Origin: Paramormyrops kingsleyae | Taxonomy: Eukaryota; Chordata; Actinopteri; Osteoglossiformes; Mormyridae | Length of the DNA: 64,000 nt | Assembly (NCBI RefSeq): GCF_048594095.1 | Contig: NC_132810.1 | Location: forward strand, 2,457,001-2,521,000 | Reading direction: 5' to 3' | In this document: one piece after another, positions 1-11,571 of the stretch | How positions within the stretch are numbered: the stretch's first letter is position 1 | Layout of the letters: every line of letters starts with the position of its first letter | Notes under the pieces: model-generated | What the model was told of the DNA's origin: nothing | Database searches by the model: none | The model's input: the letters and a program-made list of their open reading frames with translations, nothing else | Translations under genes and position numbers: made by a program

Positions 1-989
1 TTATGTACCTCTCTCTCCCCATATTCTTCAGAAGGCCTGTCTCAGGAGCGTAATCTCTAATCTACAGAAAACTTTAAAAAATGTGACTGGATTGGATTAC
101 AAAGGTCCTTTGTGTGCTCATAGGTATTTCCTTGCGGAAAGGACTTGAGATGAGTTTGTCGATGAGGCGTTCCTGGCTTCCTAGGAACCACTCGCCGCCA
201 CCCCTGAGCTTGCGTTGGAAAATCAGTAATGAGAACTTTCAGACAAATATCAGAGGGGGGGAGAAGCTGCCTTCCCACTAATGAATGCAGGGGAGGTAAT
301 GCTGGTGGAATTCCTCAGGGAGGGGGATGGGGACCTGCAGGCTGGGGGGTGGGGGTGTTGGTTTCAATTAAAAAGCTTTATACGCCGTGCTGACCTGGTA
401 GGCTTTGGGTGTAGTAGGAGTTCACTGCTTCCTGCCGTTCACTCCCTGGCGTCCATTCTGACTTTCGGTATGTTTAAACCAGCCCAGATGGGTGTGGGTC
501 TGCTGAATATAAGCTTTTTGGATGGTATCAACAAGAAAAAGTGGGAGTGTCTGTCACTCGAAGAGCTGCCATTGGCCTTTGGTCCTCCTCCTGTCATGAG
601 CTTCTGGACACGTGAGCACAGACCCTCTCCGGTGAGGACATTATTGGACGCACACTTCTGTAAATCATGGATTCCGGTGCTTAGCATGGATAGATACCCA
701 GGGAAACTCTCAGTTACTGGTGATGAATTCATGCTGTGTGGTTCAAGGATGAATTCATGCTGTGTGGTTCAAGTTGAAGAACTGGTAAGGTTATGATTGC
801 GCAATGTTTTGGTGCCTAGTTACTATAAACATATTTCTAGAGTCCATAAGATCTTGTTAATAGTATTGCGTAATACATAGGCTGTCGGTTCTGTTGTACA
901 TCCGTGACATGGACTGTAATTTGTGTGCCAGGTGCAGTTCCCATGTCAGCTGTACATGTGTCATCTTCCATCCCACTGTCCCCCTGCAG
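1..989 (+). other. pals1 intron, no exon seen
   Basis: The sequence left of the first visible exon has no block resembling the expected upstream Pals1 residues. It contains a perfect 26-bp tandem duplication at 722-747 and 748-773 (gatgaattcatgctgtgtgg...). The open frame across 281-796 has no recognisable protein content. Confidence 0.6.
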
Positions 990-3900
990 ATCTCGAGGAC
1001 CTGCTGATGTCCCTGAAGCAGGTGCAGCACTGCCTGGGTGACACCCAGAGCCAGGAGGATGTGGAGTTGGTACTGCAGCTGGTGCAGAAGACGGACTTCC
1101 AGAATGCCTTCACCATCCATAATGCCGTAGCGCAGCACATGAACCAGGCCAGCCCACCCTACCCCGTCATGGGCCGAGCTCAGACCCTCGTGCAGGAGGT
1201 ACGGGTTGGGTGTGGGGGGGAGGCTGGGATGGGATGGGCAGCACTGAGGTGGACATCTGATATAACTTTATATGTCTAAAATCCAGACCTTGCCTAACAA
1301 TCCCTCCAGGCCATAAATACTTCACATGAGTCATTCGTATGAAATATTTGTTAGCCCCATTCGGCATGTTTTATCTATCTGACATTTAGTATTATTAAAT
1401 AATTAAATAATTGTGTATTAAGTATTCTGCCTTGAAGCCAAGTCCTACCAACAAAAATTTTGTTACGTGTGAATACGTGTGTTCTATTCTATTCTATTCT
1501 ACCCTATTCTAATTCTTTTAGTAAATGAAACAATGTACAAAGAGAACTACATTTTTATTTTATTGGTTGTGTAAGTTGCATCCATCCATATGTCGCGGTC
1601 ATGGGGAAAAGTTGACTCCAATATATTTTTGATGAGCAATGCATTCATGAAGAGAAAATGTTTTCGCACTGAAGACTGAAGTATGTCTAGAGCAGAGGTG
1701 TAAAGAGTACCTGAAAACCATACTTGAGTAAGAGTACAGATACCTTACTGTATAAATTACTCCATTACAAGTTACAAGTCACCAATTCCAATAAGACTTG
1801 AGTAAAAGTCGTAAAGTATCCAATTTTAAAAGAACTTAAGTATTTTACTCGTACTGAATGTAGGCTCAAAGAACACCAAGAAATGTGGAAAACAAGGAAC
1901 TATTTATTTATGAGGCTTTATTTCCTAATATAGACATTAAATTGAACACCTCAATGTTTCAAAATGGCAGAAGAAGAAAATAGAACAAAAAGTCAGTCTC
2001 AGTCAAACTCAAATGTTCAAAAAAAAGGTAAAACAATGAAAAAACTAATAAAAAAACAAATTCAGAGCTGACTTTAATGGTGTCTTAAGGGCAATTCTTA
2101 AGGGCAATTCTTAAGGGCAATTCTTAAGGGTATTTCAAGCAAAAATGGAGCACTCCTAGTAATAAAATAATGACTTGAATTACACCATGATAATTATCAA
2201 TATCGTTTGATATGATCATGATAAAAATATTTTTGCTATATCGCACAGCCTTAATGGATGCTACCACAGTGGCTTTGCTAACTAGCTAATAACTAGTAAC
2301 CCATAGGAAGCAAGCTGAACAGTCGTTTGAGCAGACAGTAATATCTGATGACGCACAAAGTCTTTAAGTGTCAAGTCTTGTTAACTACATGGAAGCTATA
2401 TTATCAGCAAGAAGGTCTTTACCTAGTTACCATAGTTTTGGTAGTGAGTCGGCTAGATAGTCAGCTAACTGATGGAAACGTTTAACCAGCAGCAAAACAA
2501 CCACAAACAACCATGCGGGTCCCACAGTAAAATCTTTGTGCAGTAATTGACAGTCAATAGTGTGTCTAGCAGAAACATTAACAAACAAAATAATAAATAA
2601 TAGATAGCACTGTTATTACACTGGGATACTAAAGATTTTTAACTTAATGACATAACAGGTACTACAACGATTCCGTTCTGCGAGTTCGCTTTGGCTTCCG
2701 CTTTAAGACGTGTTGGACAAGGGCGTGGCTTTCGCGGTACGAATGGGCCGGGTTGGATGTGGGCGGGGTTGGATGTCCAACCCCGCCCTCCTGCAGGCTG
2801 CAGCCAGACATACTTGAAGAAATTAGCCGTGGTAGATAAAGATCCTGACTTGTCGCACGCAATCACAATGTAGCGAGTAACGGTAAGCGTCCGTTCAAAT
2901 GTAGTGGAGTAAAGAGTACATATATTCAGTCACAAATGTAGTGGAGTAGAGAGTAAAAGTTGCTTATATTTTTGATACTCAGTACAAGTACAAAGTAGCC
3001 AAAAAAATACTTAAGTACAGTAACGAAGTCCATTTACTCAAGTACTTTACACCACTGGTCTAGAGGGAGTAGTTTCGGGTAGGGTCTATGTTTTCTGCAG
3101 TTGTTTACGTCTGAGACCAGTGTGATGTGAGGGTCTGATTTGTCTTCCACTCATGTACTTTGACCAATTTTCTTTCAGTTCAGCTGCTTAGCAGTTGCTT
3201 GACTGATTGAAATTGTATGGAATGGCTGCAGCAAAGGTGCAGTGTGGGTCATCTGAGAAACGGCACGATGCAGCCCAGAGACCTGACCACTCCTGAGGAG
3301 CAAATCAGCCCTGGCAGGCAGCCAAGAATCTTTCATTTACTTCCCCAAGTGTCTTTGCTGTTCACAAATTGGTGAATTCAGTATTCCATTATTTATTGGA
3401 ATTTTAAGCTATGGCTAAATTTGTGCCTGGGTTACAAAAATAGAACAATGTTTTTGCCAACTCAAGTCTATTTCCCGTAATGAAGGCAGTGCATGCTGGG
3501 AGAGTAGCTCTCTAAAGAGAGCTACTGTACTGTGGTTTCTTAATGAGTCACAAAAATGGTCCTCTTGTTGTTTCCTGAAATTCATTATGATACAATGGAA
3601 CACAGAGCTCCTCTTTGTCCAGACCTCATTAGAGTCTAAGCCCCTTGAGAGTGCATACCCTGCGCCCGTCTGAAGGGAAGATACCCTGCGCCCGTCTGAA
3701 GGGAAGATACCCTGCGCCCGTCTGAAGGGAAGATACCCTGCGCCCGTCTGAAGGGAAGATACCCTGCGCCCGTCTGAAGGGAAGATACCCTGCGCCCGTC
3801 TGAAGGGAAGATACCCTGCGCCCGTCTGAAGGGAAGATACCCTGCGCCCGTCTGAAGGGAAGATACCCTGCGCCCGTCTGAAGGGAAGATACCCTGCGCC

Positions 3901-6900
3901 CGTCTGAAGGGAAGTGAGCAGACGTTCGCCCTGACTTTGCTGGGGCGCTTTCTGCTATCTGCTCGTCAGTGAGCTCGACAATGTGCCGCTTGAACAAGCA
4001 GCCTATGAACACTAAGCAGCTCCACGGTTGGTGGGAAGGAATTTTCCCAAATATTTTGACGGTGTTCCACATCACGTGTGTGCTGCTTTTCCCCCCTATA
4101 TATTATCGGTGATGTGATGGAGGATTCCTTTGACCTAGTATATCTCAATGCATTGAAAAACTGGCATTTTGCAGTTGTAGAGGCAGCTGCCTGTGGATGT
4201 TTTGATCTGTATTTGTGAAGCTCTGTTGCTGCACTGCCAGGAGGAGTAGATGATGAACAGTGCTGGGCTTGGTTTGGAGGGTGTGGTAGCTGCTATGACT
4301 TATTACTCGTGCGTCTTTTTTCAGCACAGCGGTCTATTAAGTGAATTTACCCCATGTGACTGGGATTCTTCTCCACCTTCCTCTTGGGTAGATCTCGTTC
4401 ATCCCTGTCATGTGAACCAGCAGTCGCAATGTTGGGCTCCCATTGGCCGGTACATACTTGGGTAATAAGAAACCCTGAATTTTGCCTAAGGTCCTGTGTT
4501 GTTTTTGGCTCTTCATTTTCCACGAAGCTTTGTGATTATTTTATTTGCCATGCAACCCGGCTGGTGGTATTTGGATTGGTTTCAGCAGAGTGAGTCAACA
4601 GGGCACGATGCAGAGAAGAGAGATGCAAGATGCCGACATTGACAGCATGACATAAAGGCATATTCAACTTCAGCTTCAAAGTGTAGATCCCAGACAGCCA
4701 TAGTGGGTAAAACATTAATTGCTTTGCGCGTTTCCAGGGTATAACCAGGGGCTGTGCTTTGTCTTGTGGTCCATCTCTAACACTCCTAGCCTCGCCATTT
4801 TTCTTCCAGCCTTCTCCTCTGTTGATGTGCCCGCTTTGTCCTACCAGGTCCTGGCCATGCTGCAGTCCAGCCCGCAGAAGGAGAGCCAGGAGCTTAATGC
4901 CCTGCTGGCCTCGCCGCACCTGCAGGTAAGTTAACCGGTTCTCACGGACTGCTGTGAGCGCAGAGAGGCCGCAGTCTGCTTCCCCGTCCGTCTGCGGGGT
5001 CTTGCTGGTGTGTGGTCTTTGTTCTGGCCTTCTGTCTCATAATTTGTGTCACTTTTTAACTCAGTTTTCCATCCCTCTTTGTAGATTTCACTCTTGACCT
5101 TGTTAGAAGCCCAGAATCCTCTGTGTTTAGTGGGCGTGTGTATTTGTCCCTTTGCCCTCCATGATTGCACTTTCACTCGTCTAGAGTAGTTAACCTTGCC
5201 TGCAGTTAATGTGTTATAAACACACAGCTTTGAGACACAGTGCAGGAATTTGGCATTTTCGTTTGTCCCACACTGTTGAGCCCCTTGTTAGCTGGGCAGT
5301 GGTGTCTTAATGGTTAGGGAAGCACACTTGTAATTGAAAGATTGCTGGTTTGAATCCCCAACCAGCAAGGTACCGCCCCCAAGCACTGATCCCCGAGCGC
5401 TGAATTAGCTGCCCCCTGCTATGTCACATTGTCACATATGGGTTAAATGCAGAGGATGCATTTTCCTTGTTGTGCACTGTGTGCTGTGGTGTGTCAACAA
5501 TGAGCACTGATCACGAAATGCTAAATTCTAATGGCTGGTCCATGGAGACCCTGTCCACTGCCGCCTTTATCAGGTAAAACCTCAGCTGCTTTGGTCTGTG
5601 TTGGTGAGTTAAGCCCTGAGGATGATTCTCATACTGGCGAGACTGAAGGATGCTCACATCTGAAAGTCTCAGGGTCTGACAGGTGCTGCGAGGCACCAGG
5701 TCAGAGCGAGTTAGTGCTTGTCTGCTCATTTCAAGATTCATCGACATTTTTCTGAATTGCATTAGCAGTATTTTAATCTGTTCAAAAAGGATAGATATGT
5801 TCAGTTAATGGAAGAGACTTGGGTATACCCTTTTTCCAGTGAACCTGTATCTGAAATCGGATTTGTACGTATAAAGCTGTGGTTGAAGGTTATCTTTGTG
5901 TCACAGCATACATATTATATTTAAATCTGTAACAAAAGCCCTTCCAGAAGAAATGCTACATATTTGTCCTGCTAGCCTTCTGCATTTCCCTACTTAAGAG
6001 CATCTGCTCTGGGAGTAGAATGACCATGTAGGGCTCCTGTTCTGAGGCCTTCAGGTACCCAGTGGCACTGCATTGGCTGCAGAATGGTGAGACCTGACCT
6101 TCATGTAAATGGTGCCAGGCTGGATTCCCATGCTTCTGTTCCAGGCTTTGATGCTGGCTCACGACGGCGTGGCGGAGCAGGAGATGACGCTGGAGCCCGC
6201 CAGTCCCACCGAGAAGCACGCGGAGATCCTCACGCAGTACGGGGGTGAGACGGTGAAGATCGTGCACCTGGAGAAGGCCAGGGACATCCCCCTGGTGAGA
6301 AGATCAGAGGCCCAACTTTTGGTCAGCGTCTCTATGATCACGTGACTTTGGTGCTGACCGTAGCCATGGACGCCCACTGTGCTTCCAGGGAGCCACCGTG
6401 CGGAACGACATGGACAGCGTGATCATCAGCCGCATCGTGAAAGGCGGGGCGGCGGAGCGCAGCGGCCTGCTCCATGAAGGAGACGAGATCCTGGAGATCA
6501 ACGGCGTCGAGATCCGCGGGAAAGATGTGAATGAGGTCTTCGACATTCTGGTAAGGACGGGCTCGATTGGACACGGTGATTGATTGTGTAAGACAAAAAA
6601 ATGTGCTGTACATTTTTACTTAATCCGTCAAGCAATCCAAATGAATTGTTTCATAATTTAATCTCAAAATTAGAGATTATTTGTATACAATATACTGTCT
6701 TAATATTATTTCTGTGAAATAATTTACTCATACACCCAGACCATGCACTCTGTACACAGTGTGTATCCACTTACTCAGTCCTGCAATTAATGTGTTTGTT
6801 GCTTTTATTATTTATATTTTTTATATTATGTTATTTCATGTGTCTCTCTGTTTTATAAAAATGGCTCTGGGAGAAACGCACAAGAATTCCAATGTACTTG

Positions 6901-9900
6901 TACTGACCCGTACCTGTGCAAATAGCAATAAAGATATCTATGTATCGATCCATCCATCCATCGATTGACCAATAGGCTCTGGTGTCCAGAAAATGCTTGT
7001 GGAGAGCATCTAGCCCTAGTTTAACGTGTTCTCCTTGTGGTCAGGATAACGCCAAGTGCTTATCGCTGGCTGCAGTCCACACTCATGTGAATATGATGAA
7101 TTTTAGCAGAATTTCAAATTGACTCTATCTTTAGTATTGTTCTGTTCTGCCAGCTCCATTACCTTAAAAGTAAAAAATGGGTCTCAAGTTTGTTTTGGTG
7201 ATATTCATCTTAGGAAGGTGATCTCTGCTCCTTCTTTCTGGCCTTGTAATGTTTTCAATGTCAAAAATGATCCATTTCTAATTTCAGAATGGATTTTGTA
7301 CCCAAATATTAACCTTTAATTTTCAGTTCCCTGCCATGGATAATGATAAGGGTTGAGCCGTATATCACTGATTAATACTGCATTAATACTGCAGGCCTGT
7401 AGACGGTTGCTAATGCTGTTCTTTATTTTTTCTCCCTTCAGGCAGAAATGCACGGCATGTTGACCTTTGTCCTCATTCCCAGCCTGCAGACGAAGCCCCC
7501 GCCCCATAAGGAGACTGTGGTAAGCCGCCCTGCCGCACCCTTTGGCAAGGGGGCCGACGCGCGACGTGCGACATGCGACGTGCTCTCGCGTGACGTGTAG
7601 CGCCTCTGTCCGTTTGAGCTTCTCGTTATCAGTCCCTACTTTTGACTTCTTCATAATTCCAGCTGAGCAGCTATTTTCCCCAACCCGCCCTTTTCAGGTT
7701 CATGTCAAGGCCCACTTTGACTATGACCCCTCGGACGACCCCTACGTGCCCTGCCGGGAGCTGGGGCTCTGCTTCCAGAAAGGGGACATTCTGCACATTA
7801 TCAGCCAGGACGACCCCAACTGGTGGCAGGCTTATCGGGACGGGGACGAGGACAATCAGCCGCTCGCCGGACTGGTCCCAGGTACGAGGCGGGCAGGCTG
7901 GCTCAGCAAGGGGGGACCTCAGTTCTGTGCATAAGTCTGTTTCTCAGCAAATATACACTTACTGCCCCCATAAATAGCTTCAAACTTAATTTTCTTCGAG
8001 ATTCAAAACAATTCGTCATATGCACAGTAAGCGGTCAGTTACACTGTGCAATGAAAATCCTGCTCTGCGTGTCCTTCTGGCCACCGGCAAACACAAAGTA
8101 GACCAAAGGACAAAGCACACATTAAGGTGCTTACAGTAAGACTATTAATACGGGTACAATTATAGTAGATGCAGTGCGATGTAAACATTAGGGCTGCACG
8201 ATATCACAAGGCTATATGTGAAATTTCCACGAGTAATATTTATAAAACAAAAAAAGGATATGAAATTACCCAAAATAAACTATAACCAAATAGAACCTTT
8301 ATACCAAGAGAGTGTATCAAATAAGTAGTATAGTATTAGGTGGTGTCGCTGTGAGTTTTCTACAGACACAAAGCAGTGATGACGAACGCCATGTGAGTAT
8401 TTTACATGCTCGCCTCGAGATGACAACGCTGAAACAATATATCGTGCAGCTCTACTACGTATGTGAGCATGTGTGTCAGAGTGAAGTCGTGACTGTAACT
8501 GAGAGTGTAAACATATAAACGTATAAGTGCAATGAGATCCTAAGGCTTTTTCAGAATGGTGTGTCTTGATTGGTGACAGAGACGTGTTGGGCTGGGCAGA
8601 GCTTGCATGTGGCGTAATGTCATTATAAAGACGGGGCTGAAATGTCTTCCTACACCTGAGTACATGATCTAATAGTTACCTGTGAATCTCTGATCCATCT
8701 CCTACAGCTGTGACGTCCAAATGGCTCACATTATCATTCACATCCATATCTGTCATTTTCTTTGCTCTCTTTCGTACTTCAGGTAAGAGCTTCCAGCAAC
8801 AGAGGGAAGCCATGAAGCTGACGATAGAGGAAGATAAGGAGCCAGAGAAATCTGGTATGAATCGTATCGTTTGCAAGATAATGCGTGATTTTAATAGAAG
8901 TGCCAGCTTATGGTAACCTTGGTGATTACTTCACTCTTGCAGGGAAGCTCTGGTGTGCGAAAAAGAACAAGAAGAAAAGGAAGAAAATCTTGTTCAATGC
9001 CCACAAAAATGATGGTGAGCTTCTCACGGGGCTTTCGCCCGACCTGTGCATACACACATGTGCATACACTGTCGCATGGATGTACTGCAGGGTGTCACTC
9101 AACCCAGAGCTGCTTCCTGATGTCTTTGGCAGACTATGACAATGAGGAGATACTCACCTATGAGGAGATGGCGCTGTATCACCAGCCGGCCAATCGCAAG
9201 CGGCCCATTGCCCTCATCGGCCCCCCCAACTGCGGACAGAACGAAATGCGACAGCGATTGCTGTCCAGTGAGCCTGAAAGATTCGGCAACGCCGTTCCTC
9301 GTAAGAAATGCAGATCGGGGTGGGGGAAGAGCAGGGGGGCTCTGAATTTGACTAAGCAGGGTTAAAGGTGGGTCTAGGGCATCTATTTTCTGATCATTGA
9401 CCCAGACTTTACTCAAATTAATGTAATTATTAACAATGTACTGCAAACTTCAAACTTGTCCGGAGTTTGCATGCTCTCCCCGTGTTCATGTGAGCTGCAT
9501 CGCCATGCTCTGATTTTCTCCTTCGGTCCAGAAATACACAGTCAGGTTAAATGCTGACTCGCAGCGAGTGTCAGAGGCACATTAATGTGGCAGGAAGCCC
9601 CCGGGCTCTTTATTTTTAGAGGTTCCTTTATTTGTTTTTGTGATGGTGTAGCAAAGGAAGTAGAAACAGTGACTGTGGACGCCCACGTAGCTTCCCTCTG
9701 CAAGCTTCTCCACCTAAATTCACCCTGTTCCTGTTTGATTAAACAAGGTTAGTTGAGGCCCCTTAGTAGCAGAGGACCTCTGGGCTTCAGTCCAGGTACG
9801 CCTGTGCATTAAAGAGCATCTGTGGTTGGGAATCCCCTGCAGGGTATCTCCAGTCCAGGTACGCCTGTGCATTAAAGAGCGTCTGTGCTTGGGAATCCCC

Positions 9901-11571
9901 TGCAGGGTATCTCCAGTCCAGGTACGCCTGTGCATTAAAGAGCCTCTGTGCTTGGGAATCCCCTGCAGGGTATCTCCAGTCCAGGTACGCCTGTGCATTA
10001 GAGCGTCTGTGGTTGGGAATCCCCTGCAGGGTATCTCCAGTCCAGGTTCGCCTGTGCATTAGAGCGTCTGTGGTTGGGAATCCCCTGCAGGGTATCTCCA
10101 GTCCAGGTACGCCTGTGCATTAAAGAGTGTCTGTGGTTGGGAATCCCCTGAAGGGTATCTCCTGCCCCGTGTTTCCCGGACCAAGCTCGCTGCGACCCTG
10201 TACTAGATAGAAGGTGGTGGAAGACAGACAGGTGGACAGATGAAGTGATTAATGTAAGTGCTACTTTCCCTCCATCCTTGCCATTGTCTTTCGCAGACAC
10301 GACTCGGAACAGGAGAGACGTGGAGTTCAACGGCAGGGACTATCACTTCGTATCGCGGCAGGCCTTTGAGGCCGACGTGGCCGCCGGCAAGTTCATCGAA
10401 TCTGGCGAGTTCGAGAAAAACCTCTATGGCACCAGCATCGACTGTGTCCGGCAGCTGATCAACACCGGCAAGATCTGCGTGCTGTGTGTACACACACAGG
10501 TGGGCCGTCCGGGAAATACAGAGAAATATAACGTTTGCCTGCTTTTTTGGTCCTTGTTAAAATATTTGACCCAGCCTTTAAATCTGTGTTTCACGCAAGA
10601 CATTTTAGCTGTTTGTTTGTAAATGGTTGTTCAAAACTTATGGGAGTTTTGCTTACACAAAAATGTTCTGGAGATAGTAGGAAAAATGGTTGGTTGTCTT
10701 CATTCCTGTGTCTTACTCCACACTTCTGCCATTGTCATGTTCTGTCCTTGAAGTCCTTGAAGGTGTTGCGTAGCTCAGACCTCAAGCCCTACATCATCTT
10801 CATGGCCCCGCCCTCTCAGGAGCGACTGCGGGCCCTCCTGGCCAAAGACAACAAAAACCCCAAGGTACCCACCCCCCCCACCTTTAAAAGGGGGTTTTCT
10901 GTTAGACAAGCATGTATAAGGACTATCAGGCATCCAGACTCGAGTGTCGGACACTCCATGAAGGCAAGTAAACATTCACCCATAATGTATTACCTTTTCA
11001 ATAACCATACCGCATACTGTTATGTCATTGATTTGAAAGGGTGGTGTTGCCTTTATTTTCTGTGTGGTGGTGGCCTTAATGGTCAGGGAAGCACGTTTGT
11101 GTTTGAAAGGTTGTCGGCAAGGTACCACTGAGGTACTCTGAGCAAGGACCCGGCCCCTCCCACTGCTCCTTGGGCACTGAATTAGCTGCCCCCTGCTATG
11201 TCACAATGTCACACATGGGTTAGATGTTGCGCATTTCTTTGTTCTGCTGTGGTGCGTCATCATTGACAATTAATCACTTTCATAACTTTTGAAATCTTCT
11301 GTAACATGTTAGCCTATTTACACCCCATATGCCAGGAAGACCTCGTGCCACGTTTCTTTCCTAACTTGACATGTACCTTCCCGCTCCTCCGCAGCCAGAG
11401 GAGCTAAGGGACATCATTGAAAAGGCCCGGGAAATGGAACAGAACTTTGGGCACCTGTTTGATGCCGCTATCGTGAATGCTGACCAGGACAAAGCCTACC
11501 AAGAGCTCCTACGCCTCATCAACAAGCTGGACACGGAGCCGCAGTGGGTGCCCTCCTCGTGGCTGCGCTGA
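990..11571 (+). CDS. pals1 (mpp5): Pals1/MPP5 MAGUK polarity scaffold, 3' twelve coding exons (5' end outside window)
   Basis: Exons read from splice sites and continuous phase: 990-1198, 4848-4925, 6145-6294, 6389-6550, 7442-7519, 7698-7881, 8783-8854, 8943-9014, 9133-9300, 10297-10499, 10754-10864, 11395-11571 (TGA). Together they encode about 553 residues, against about 675 for the human protein, so roughly the first 120 residues lie to the left. Domains in order: an L27 pair (DLEDLLMSLKQVQHCLGDTQ onward, with the second L27 across exons at 4848 and 6145); a PDZ domain (VKIVHLEKARDIPLGATV to LTFVLIP); an SH3 domain (VKAHFDYDPSDDPYVPCREL with the NWWQAY motif); a basic hook stretch (KKNKKKRKK); and a guanylate-kinase-like domain. 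The P-loop is degenerate (GPPNCGQNE), as known for MAGUKs, which bind ligands and do not act as kinases. The protein ends in VPSSWLR, close to the human end. Family knowledge: Pals1 links Crumbs to PATJ at apical junctions. Which teleost paralogue (a or b) this is cannot be told. Confidence 0.96.
1693..3057. mobile_element. Tol2-like hAT element, non-autonomous, with perfect 8-bp target duplication
   Basis: The left end CAGAGGTGTAAAGAGTACCT and the right end AGTACTTTACACCACTG form a terminal inverted repeat of the Tol2 type. The flanks are identical 8-mers gtctagag (1685-1692 and 3058-3065), the hAT hallmark. The 1365-bp interior has no transposase frame and is AT-rich with many sub-terminal AAGTA/TACTT motifs. 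It holds a 13-bp tandem repeat (cttaagggcaatt, about 2084-2130) and a 28-bp near-perfect hairpin at 2761-2788. It lies in the pals1 intron 1199-4847. Confidence 0.9.
3656..3914. repeat. 26-bp minisatellite, about ten copies
   Basis: The unit begins taccctgcgcccgtctgaag and is 26 bp long. Ten nearly identical copies run head to tail in the intron between pals1 exons at 990 and 4848. The unit length is not a multiple of three, so the open frame on the minus strand reads through three frames of the same unit and is not a gene. Confidence 0.95.
5295..5512 (+). mobile_element. tRNA-derived SINE
   Basis: A tRNA-like head carries box A-like tggttagggaagc and box B-like ggtttgaatcc, followed by a body with ccccctgctatgtcacattg. 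A second, diverged copy lies at 11064-11285. It sits in the pals1 intron 4926-6144. It resembles the common fish tRNA-SINE family in head and tail, but the exact family name was not confirmed. Confidence 0.75.
6551..7441 (+). other. pals1 intron, no gene seen
   Basis: AT-rich intron between the exons ending 6550 and starting 7442. A short tccatccatccatcg tract lies near 6950. No transposon ends or exon-like blocks recognised. Confidence 0.6.
8189..8454. mobile_element. short hAT-like MITE
   Basis: The ends tagggctgcacg and cgtgcagctcta form an inverted repeat over 266 bp in the pals1 intron 7882-8782. This is the end type of fish hAT elements (tagggctgcac). The flanking 8-mers do not match, so the target duplication has decayed or the boundaries are off by a few bases. 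Confidence 0.6.
9789..10165. repeat. about 63-bp minisatellite, six copies
   Basis: The unit contains ggtacgcctgtgcattaaag and gggaatcccctgcagggtat. Some units are 61 bp, with aa lost from attaaagag. It lies in the pals1 intron 9301-10296 and stops about 130 bp before the exon at 10297. Open frames on both strands here are artefacts of the repeat. A diverged SINE/LINE-tail fragment (gtttgcatgctctccccgtg) lies just upstream at about 9467-9486. Confidence 0.93.
11064..11285 (+). mobile_element. tRNA-derived SINE, second copy
   Basis: Shares the ordered blocks gcccctgctatgtcaca and taatggtcagggaagcac with the copy at 5295-5512, same orientation. It lies in the last pals1 intron, ending about 110 bp before the final exon. 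Box B is damaged, so it is an old copy. Confidence 0.7.

Noticed and set aside
281..796. 171-codon plus-strand frame near the left edge
   Set aside because: No recognisable protein content, no Pals1 similarity, and it sits in the intron before the first visible exon.
3629..4075. 148-codon minus-strand frame
   Set aside because: Made of the 26-bp minisatellite read in three frames.
5295..5370. Genuine tRNA gene
   Set aside because: Box A/B-like motifs are present, but the cloverleaf does not close and a SINE body follows.
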